Source: Treponema sp.
GTDB lineage: Bacteria > Spirochaetota > Spirochaetia > Treponematales > Treponemataceae
Direction: 5' to 3'
DNA length: 64,000 nucleotides
NCBI GenBank assembly: GCA_017449285.1
Contig: JAFSJX010000008.1
Span: 1-64,000 of the forward strand
Shown: piece after piece, positions 58,747-64,000 of the stretch
Position numbering within the stretch: the stretch's first letter is position 1
Layout: each line of letters opens with the position of its first letter
Program-made: the position numbers and the translations under genes
Notes under the pieces: generated by a model
Told to the model about the DNA's origin: nothing
What the model saw: only the letters and a program-made list of their open reading frames with translations
The model's database searches: none

Positions 58747-59943
58747 TTATTTCAGCCGCGCCGCAATTGTGTCGATAAACTCCCATGAGTTCAGAACTTG
58801 CTTTGCCGGCGGGTTTGCAAGACGTGCCAAATCACCAGTCATCGTGCCTTCCTCAATCACATCGAGCGTGGTCTTTTCCAGTTTTTTCGCAAATTCAGCC
58901 AAATCAGGAGTGCCGTCAAGTTCAGCACGTTTTGCGAGCGCGCCTGTCCATGCAAAAATGAGCGCGACGGGATTTGTCGAAGTTTTTTCGCCTTTCTGGT
59001 AGCGGTAGTAATGCTTCTGAACCGTGCCGTGGCTTGCCTCGTACTCGTATTTCCCGTCGGGGCTGACAAGAACCGATGTCATCATCGCAAGGCTTCCGCA
59101 CGCAGAGGCAATCATGTCGCTCATTACGTCGCCGTCATAATTCTTGCACGCCCAGAGCATACCGCCCTCACTTTTCATAATGCGGGCAACCGCGTCGTCA
59201 ATCAGCGTGTAGAAGTATTCCAGTCCAGCCACCTCAAACTTTGCCTTGAATTCAGTGTCGTAGATGCGCTGAAAAATCTCCTTGAAGTTTCCGTCGTAGG
59301 TCTTTGAAATCGTGTCTTTCGTTCCCAGCCAGCAGTCAATCTTCTGGTCAAGCGCGTAGGAAAAACAGCAGCGGGCAAAACTTTCTATTGAAGAATCCAT
59401 GTTGTGAATGCCCTGCAAAATGCCCGGTCCTTTCATCTCCTGAATTGTCTTTCTGATAACCGTGCCGTCCTCTCCTGTGAACACCAACTCCGCTTTTCCT
59501 GCGCATGGAACCTTTATCTCGCAGTTTTTGTATACGTCTCCGTATGCGTGGCGACCAAGCACAATCGGCTTTTTCCACGATGTCACCGAGCATTGGATAT
59601 TCTTCACCATAATCGGTGCGCGAAATACCGTGCCGTCCAGTTCCTCACGGATAATGCCGTTTGGCGAGCGGGTCAACTGCTTCAAATTGTATTCTTTTAC
59701 GCGGGCTGCATTTGACGTAATCGTGGCGCATTTTACGCCCACACCCAGCCGTTTAATCGCGTCCGCCGCCTGATACGTAATCTTGTCATCGCTGTCATCA
59801 CGGCTTTTGAGCCCTAAATCATAATATTCGGTCTTTAAATCAATAAACGGCTCAAGCAGTTTCTCTTTGATAACCGCCCACAACACTCTGGTCATCTCGT
59901 CGCCGTCAAGTTCGGCAATCGCATTCTTCATCTGAATTTTCAT
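58747..59943 (-). CDS. icd: NADP-dependent isocitrate dehydrogenase, eukaryote-type
   Basis: Oxidative decarboxylation of isocitrate to 2-oxoglutarate, making NADPH. The 398 aa protein is of the homodimeric, eukaryote-like subfamily: ELDGDEMTRVLWAVIKEKLL, ATITSNAARVKEYNLKQ, SPNGIIREELDGTVFRAPI, NYDGDVMSDMIASACGSLAM and EASHGTVQKHYYRYQKGE. No aconitase or citrate synthase gene is near, so it may supply glutamate precursors rather than a full cycle. The start at 59943 lies 7 nt after the -10; the longer upstream frame would run across the promoter and is rejected. Confidence 0.95.
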   Translation of the reverse strand: MKIQMKNAIAELDGDEMTRVLWAVIKEKLLEPFIDLKTEYYDLGLKSRDDSDDKITYQAADAIKRLGVGVKCATITSNAARVKEYNLKQLTRSPNGIIREELDGTVFRAPIMVKNIQCSVTSWKKPIVLGRHAYGDVYKNCEIKVPCAGKAELVFTGEDGTVIRKTIQEMKGPGILQGIHNMDSSIESFARCCFSYALDQKIDCWLGTKDTISKTYDGNFKEIFQRIYDTEFKAKFEVAGLEYFYTLIDDAVARIMKSEGGMLWACKNYDGDVMSDMIASACGSLAMMTSVLVSPDGKYEYEASHGTVQKHYYRYQKGEKTSTNPVALIFAWTGALAKRAELDGTPDLAEFAKKLEKTTLDVIEEGTMTGDLARLANPPAKQVLNSWEFIDTIAARLK

Positions 59944-59949
59944 ACGCAA

Positions 59950-59978
59950 AGTATAGTCATCTACGGGGAATTTTTCAA
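59950..59978 (-). promoter_or_regulatory. icd promoter, leaderless geometry
   Basis: On the minus strand TTGAAA (59978-59973), 17 nt, TATACT (59955-59950), ATG at 59943 (7 nt). Confidence 0.78.
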
Positions 59979-59995
59979 GGGAGGGGAGAAGTCCG

Positions 59996-60156
59996 CCATG
60001 GAAATCAATTTTTGACACAGATAAACACTAGATGTACACAGATAAGGTTCCTTTTTTATGATTTTGGTACGATTTTGTAATAATTTCGTATCACGCAAGG
60101 TCTAAATCACCGTTTATCTGTGTGCATCTGTGTCGAAATTTAAAAGTTGATTTCCG
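59996..60156. repeat. MITE-like element with terminal inverted repeats, copy 2
   Basis: CCATGGAAATCAATTTTTGA ... AAAAGTTGATTTCCGTGG: about 18-bp imperfect terminal inverted repeats. It is the reverse complement of copy 1 (21905-22033) over most of its length, with two extra internal duplications (a CACAGAT unit near 60038 and a GATTTTG unit near 60071). It has no ORF. Confidence 0.75.
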
Positions 60157-60201
60157 TGGATGTCCGCTCGAAACTTCGCCGTACCCCGTTCGCTTTTTAC
60201 G

Positions 60202-61245
60202 CTATAATTTTTCGCCGTAATAAATTCCAGCCCATTCCCAGCGTCCATGAATGTCGGGGTCTGCGGGAAAATTTACTTTGCGGAAGTACAGATACCACAC
60301 GTTGATGTACTGGCTCCAGCCCGTAGTGCGCAGATATGCTTCGTTGGGATTCGAAGTGTCGTCCAGTTCCTTTGCGTAGCGGATTCGGTTTCCGCGCATA
60401 AAGTTTCGCATGGAGAAATATTCGAGGGCGTTCGCGTCAGATTCGCTTGCCTTCCAACTCATGGCAAAAAAATTGACTTTAGAGCGATACTTGTCGAGCG
60501 CGCGCCAGTCATAACGGCTGATGGCATTTTTTACGGCAGTCTCCAGCGCATCAAGGCTTTCAAAAACCCAGTCTTTTGATGATTTTGCAAAATCGACCAT
60601 CTGGCGGGCGTTTGTGTAGGCATCGGGAATACCCAGAATCTGAATCGTGGAGGCATCGGGCTGTTCCAAAAACTGCGAGTAGGAGCGCAGAACCTGATTC
60701 CATTCGCCTTCTTTTTCATATTCCAGCGCAAGACGAACGTACATTTCCGTGGTGTTCACGTCGGACGGAAATCGGTTCACCAGTTCGTTAAAGTAGGCGA
60801 TACGGTTTGCCGGGGTCTTGCTTATCTGAATCAGATGTTGCAGACAGGAAAGATGCACGGACTTCCCCTGAACAAGCAAATCGGGATAATTTTTTAGGAT
60901 GCGCTCAAAATAGTATTCTGCGACCGGCTCCGCATTATTTTCCAGATAGGTCGAGGCGACCATCAAAAGCCAGTAAGCGTTGTAGGTGTCATCGGGATGG
61001 TCTTCTACCCAGTTGGTCAGAAAGAGCGTCATGTCACCATAATTTTTTGAGGCGTACAGATTGTTCGCGATGCGGTTCACAACGGCATAGCGTGACTGTG
61101 GGGAAAGTTTTTCATCGCGGAGCAGACTTTTTAGCTGGCTTTGGGTGTCGTCAAATTGTCTTTGCCGCGCGCGCTCTTCCGCATTCTGACAGGAAAAAAA
61201 CAAAAGCAGCGAGCAGACCACAATACCGATAAATTTTACGGGCAT
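60202..61245 (-). CDS. TPR-like lipoprotein of unknown function
   Basis: A 347 aa lipoprotein (lipobox LLFFSC, Cys 19). It continues with a charged coiled segment (NAEERARQRQFDDTQSQLKS) and then helical repeats of TPR/Sel1 character (NLYASKNYGDMTLFLTNWVE, MYVRLALEYEKEGEWNQVLR). It ends with an aromatic stretch (YINVWYLYFRKVNFPADPDI) that looks conserved. Likely a periplasmic adaptor. It diverges from the following pair. The start has a weak -10 (TATTAC) about 10 nt upstream and no clear ribosome binding site. Confidence 0.65.
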   Translation of the reverse strand: MPVKFIGIVVCSLLLFFSCQNAEERARQRQFDDTQSQLKSLLRDEKLSPQSRYAVVNRIANNLYASKNYGDMTLFLTNWVEDHPDDTYNAYWLLMVASTYLENNAEPVAEYYFERILKNYPDLLVQGKSVHLSCLQHLIQISKTPANRIAYFNELVNRFPSDVNTTEMYVRLALEYEKEGEWNQVLRSYSQFLEQPDASTIQILGIPDAYTNARQMVDFAKSSKDWVFESLDALETAVKNAISRYDWRALDKYRSKVNFFAMSWKASESDANALEYFSMRNFMRGNRIRYAKELDDTSNPNEAYLRTTGWSQYINVWYLYFRKVNFPADPDIHGRWEWAGIYYGEKL

Positions 61246-61448
61246 ATCGTAACTGTAATAAAATCCAGTGCCTTTTGCAAGCAGTGTCCGTGCAGGGGCA
61301 ACACGTATTTTTTTTTCTGCGGAGTGTGCAGAATTTCTGCGGAATGGTCATAGACTTTTAGACGCATCTGCGTTATTCTATTATGTTAGCACATAGTGCC
61401 TGCATATAAACTGCTGGTATTGTCGGATTTTGTTTTTTAGAGGAATAC

Positions 61449-62039
61449 ATGAAGCGTTTTACCGTTCCTATTCTGAACATATTGCTTGCTATAGGAATTG
61501 TCTGTATTTTTGCGGGATTCTTTCTCCTGATTCATCCGTTTGCGGGCTTGCAGGATGTCGCGCCTTTTACCAATATCTGCCTGATTCTTTTTGGCGCGCT
61601 GTGCTTTTATTTCGCGCTGGTAAAATATCGTCACGCGCCACTGTTCTTTTTCGGGCTGTATCTGTGTCTTGCATCGTGCCTGTTTTTGCTGGTCACTTCG
61701 GGCATCCTTCCTGTAGGACTTTCCCAACTTTGGCCGTGTGGCGTTGTCCTCTGCGGAATCTGCCTGTTTTTTACGGGGCTGTTCCGCCACAGAAAAATCC
61801 TGTCGGCCTACCTTTTCCCTAGTTTGCTGCTGATTATTCTGGGGGGCTTCTTCTTGCTTTTTTCGCTGGATATTATTTCCATTTCTTTCAGGACATTTGT
61901 CGCGCGGTGGTGGCCTGTGTTCCTGATAATCATCGGACTGTTTTTGGTCGGTCTGTTTTTGTATCAGCAGAATCCTCAGTTTTATTTTCCTTATGAACCC
62001 GAAGCGGATGACTCGGAACTGGAGGTCAGGGAAGAATGA
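61449..62039 (+). CDS. Membrane protein with LiaI/LiaF-like (DUF5668) helices
   Basis: A 196 aa protein with six or seven membrane helices in pairs (LLAIGIVCIFAGFFLLIHPF, LCFYFALVKYRHAPLFFFGLY, RWWPVFLIIIGLFLVGLFLY). The WPxxLIxxGxxL pattern occurs twice, as in LiaI-LiaF/DUF5668 envelope-stress proteins. AGAGGAAT precedes the ATG. It overlaps the TPR lipoprotein gene by 4 nt (ATGA), so they are coupled. The function is unknown; a link to envelope stress is only by resemblance. Confidence 0.65.
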   Translation: MKRFTVPILNILLAIGIVCIFAGFFLLIHPFAGLQDVAPFTNICLILFGALCFYFALVKYRHAPLFFFGLYLCLASCLFLLVTSGILPVGLSQLWPCGVVLCGICLFFTGLFRHRKILSAYLFPSLLLIILGGFFLLFSLDIISISFRTFVARWWPVFLIIIGLFLVGLFLYQQNPQFYFPYEPEADDSELEVREE

Positions 62040-63781
62040 GGAAGATTCTCTTCGGCACGTTGTGTGTTGCCGTTGCAGTTCTGTTTTTCTCTTGCGGTTC
62101 CGTTCCTAAGGCAGAGCAGCCTCCTGCTGAATCTCATACGGAGGCAGTGTACGAGGCTGATCCGTCCGAAGCGGTGTCAATTGCCGTACCCGGTCGGAAG
62201 AACAGGTCATTCTTCAATGGAATAGATTCCGATGTGGTTTCTGATGTGGAAATCGGCTCTCCCGACAGGCTTCGGTCTGCGTTCACCATGCTCAAAAAAG
62301 ATTCGGATTCCTATGCGGAAAATGAAAAAGTCCTCTTGAATGTGGCTGCGGCGATTATGCAGATTGTGTGGCGTTCTGAAAAATTTACGGCGGATATTCC
62401 TGCGGCAGACAGTTCGACTCCGTACATGGGTGCGATAGAATCTGCCCGTAACGGTGTGTATGACGAGATTACCGGGAACAATGATTTTCTGACAAAAGTG
62501 CTTCCGTCTTTGGTGCTGATTACCTCTGAAACCCGCAGCGATTATTACGAGCGTTCTGAGGCAGATTTGAAGTCCGCCATAGAGGAGAATGGAGATTCGG
62601 CTCTGGCGACATATCTTTTGGGAACGCTGTACAAAAGAATGAAACGATATGATGATGCGGTTGCCGCGTTTGAAAAATCTGCTGGCATTGCTTCTGATTG
62701 TTTTGAGCCTTTGTTCGCGCTTGCCCAGATGAAAATGCTTTCAGGAAATGCAAAATCCGCGCTTTCTGATGCGGAAACGCTTTTGCTTCAATATGACGGC
62801 AACCGAGATTTGCTCAAACTTGCGGCAGAAGCGGCTTTTGCGGCTGGTATTTATGATGATGCGGAACAATATGTTGCCCGTGTCTTGCAACAGGAAAGCG
62901 ACAATTCCTATTATATTTTGTTCCGCGCAAAAATTCTGGTGCATAAGGGCGATTACATAAAAGCGGCTTCACTTTTGGATGTGTATGCGCGGACTGACGC
63001 TGTTTCCCGTGATTATTTGTTGCTTCGGGCAAAAGTGCAGAAAGACTGGAACAGGAACAATATGGCTGCCCTTGCGACCATCGAGCAGGCATTGCGCTTT
63101 TATCCTGATGACACCGAAATTATCCTGACTGCTGCAGAAATTTCTTCGCAGACGGGAATGAAGGTCGGCGGAAAAGGCGCGAGGGAACTTGCGGAGCAGA
63201 TTTTGCAGATTGACCCGAAAAATGTTTCCGCGCTGCAGATTCAGATTGAGGAGATGCGGCAGGCAAAAAATTATTCGGGCGCGTACAAGGCGAGTTCTAC
63301 GCTTATGAGTTTGCCGAATGTTCCTGCTGATGCGGTCTACACACATATCGCAATTTGTCTTGCCGCGCGACGAACTGACGAGGCATGGCAGCGGGCATCT
63401 GAACTGTACAACGATACCCCCCATGATGAGCAGGTCTTGCAGTCCTATATTCAGGTGCTGGTCTCTACAGGAAGAAGACAAGAGGCCGAGCGCATGATTG
63501 CCCAACAGATGTCGTCTGCCAATGCGCGAATGAAAAGTTTCCTCTATTATCAGCACAGTTATCTTGTCTCTTCCGAAGATGCAGTCCTGACGGATTTGCG
63601 CTCCAGCCTGACCTCAAATCCGCGCAACAAAGATGCCTTGATGCGCCTGTACGAAATCTATTACGCAAAAAAAGAATATCGCAAGGCGCAGTATTACCTA
63701 AAACAAGTCGTCGCGCTTTCCCCCGGAGACGAAAGCCTTTTGGAATTGAACCGCGATTTGGAACGCCTTCTGTCACGCTAA
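62036..63781 (+). CDS. TPR lipoprotein
   Basis: A 581 aa lipoprotein with lipobox VLFFSC (Cys about 19) and an N-terminal 130-residue region with VAAAIMQIVWRSEKF. An extended array of roughly ten TPR-type repeats follows (LLGTLYKRMKRYDDAVAAFE, AEAAFAAGIYDDAEQYVARV, LYEIYYAKKEYRKAQYYLKQ). Likely a periplasmic scaffold on the outer face of the inner membrane or the inner face of the outer membrane. It is translationally coupled to the membrane protein before it and followed by yajC with its own promoter. Confidence 0.8.
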   Translation: MRKILFGTLCVAVAVLFFSCGSVPKAEQPPAESHTEAVYEADPSEAVSIAVPGRKNRSFFNGIDSDVVSDVEIGSPDRLRSAFTMLKKDSDSYAENEKVLLNVAAAIMQIVWRSEKFTADIPAADSSTPYMGAIESARNGVYDEITGNNDFLTKVLPSLVLITSETRSDYYERSEADLKSAIEENGDSALATYLLGTLYKRMKRYDDAVAAFEKSAGIASDCFEPLFALAQMKMLSGNAKSALSDAETLLLQYDGNRDLLKLAAEAAFAAGIYDDAEQYVARVLQQESDNSYYILFRAKILVHKGDYIKAASLLDVYARTDAVSRDYLLLRAKVQKDWNRNNMAALATIEQALRFYPDDTEIILTAAEISSQTGMKVGGKGARELAEQILQIDPKNVSALQIQIEEMRQAKNYSGAYKASSTLMSLPNVPADAVYTHIAICLAARRTDEAWQRASELYNDTPHDEQVLQSYIQVLVSTGRRQEAERMIAQQMSSANARMKSFLYYQHSYLVSSEDAVLTDLRSSLTSNPRNKDALMRLYEIYYAKKEYRKAQYYLKQVVALSPGDESLLELNRDLERLLSR

Positions 63782-63810
63782 CGATTCCCGCAAAAGTCCT
63801 TTTTCATCTC

Positions 63811-63840
63811 TTGACGATTGTATCTATTAAATGGTATCAT
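63811..63840 (+). promoter_or_regulatory. yajC promoter
   Basis: TTGACG (63811-63816), 18 nt, TATCAT (63835-63840), followed by a leader with AAGGAAGG before the ATG at 63884. Confidence 0.65.
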
Positions 63841-63883
63841 TTTAATGCTTTAAATTTCATTATAAAGAAAGGAAGGATACAAA

Positions 63884-64000
63884 ATGTCTTTTGTCCCATT
63901 TCTCCAGACTGCTGCGGCTGCTCCCCAGCAGGGTAACATTCTGATGACGGTGCTTCCGTTTGTGCTGATTATCGGAATCTTCTATTTATTCATCATTCGT
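63884..64000 (+). CDS. yajC: Preprotein translocase subunit YajC, N-terminal part
   Basis: The first 39 residues are visible before the window ends. A short N-terminus rich in Ala and Gln (QTAAAAPQQGN) leads into a single membrane helix, LPFVLIIGIFYLFIIR, the YajC signature. YajC associates with SecDF and SecYEG. GGAAGG lies 7 nt ahead of the start. secD and secF would be expected just beyond the window. Confidence 0.85.
   Translation, partial: MSFVPFLQTAAAAPQQGNILMTVLPFVLIIGIFYLFIIR

Overview
The window reads as chromosomal DNA of a free-living or host-associated treponeme (Spirochaetota) of roughly 50% GC. The evidence is its many short secreted or lipoprotein genes with spirochaete-type lipoboxes, a FliN-type motor protein with SLSQDEL motifs, a long-form serine hydroxymethyltransferase, a eukaryote-type NADP isocitrate dehydrogenase, a TAXI-TRAP transporter and several conserved spirochaete proteins without a named function. 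No rRNA, tRNA, CRISPR array, intact IS or prophage was seen. The exact species cannot be read from the sequence.

Layout. 1-9 kb: a truncated Rpn-type nuclease, ndk, gpsA, ffh, a periplasmic E-set protein and a 1221-residue acidic TPR membrane protein coupled to a dolichol-kinase-like protein. 9-15 kb: membrane and secreted proteins, an XRE-cupin regulator, a VWA protein, a TPR lipoprotein and fliN. 15-26 kb: a decayed AAA-ATPase scrap, glyA, pyrG, a BrkB-cNMP fusion, a SulP transporter, an orphan oligopeptide-binding lipoprotein and a conserved unknown. 26-30 kb: a beta-barrel gene coupled to a 1051-residue FlgD-Ig repeat/OmpA protein. 30-38 kb: hotdog thioesterase, YbaK, SDR, purM-purN, apt-mutY, a barrel protein and aroF-tyrA. 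38-45 kb: the TAXI-TRAP cluster and a upp-uraA pyrimidine salvage pair. 45-50 kb: a lipoprotein, a possible nuclease-like gene, gluQ and thiM-thiE under a TPP riboswitch. 50-64 kb: OmpA and lytic transglycosylase genes, tsaD, a tetrapyrrole-methylase-type methyltransferase, a phosphatase-like protein lacking its catalytic Cys, DUF763, a low-molecular-weight phosphatase, icd, TPR lipoproteins and the start of yajC.

The most notable regulatory find is upstream of aroF-tyrA (feedback-type DAHP synthase plus prephenate dehydrogenase). A 39-codon leader ORF carries six Tyr codons and a Phe codon within nine positions. It is followed by a 10-bp intrinsic terminator and a 9-nt segment perfectly complementary to the terminator's left arm. 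This is the geometry of ribosome-mediated attenuation, and the leader ORF itself appears to be leaderless. Transcription therefore seems to be gated by charged tRNA-Tyr, on top of allosteric control suggested by the N-terminal domain of AroF.

A second window-wide pattern is that about a dozen genes have a well-spaced -35/-10 promoter whose -10 lies 7-9 nt before the start codon and leaves no room for a Shine-Dalgarno site. Examples are ndk, fliN, gluQ, tsaD, icd, apt and the aroF leader. Genes with distant promoters carry good SD sites. Several families of short palindromic repeats are scattered between genes, and one copy appears to have inserted in frame inside the DUF763 gene.
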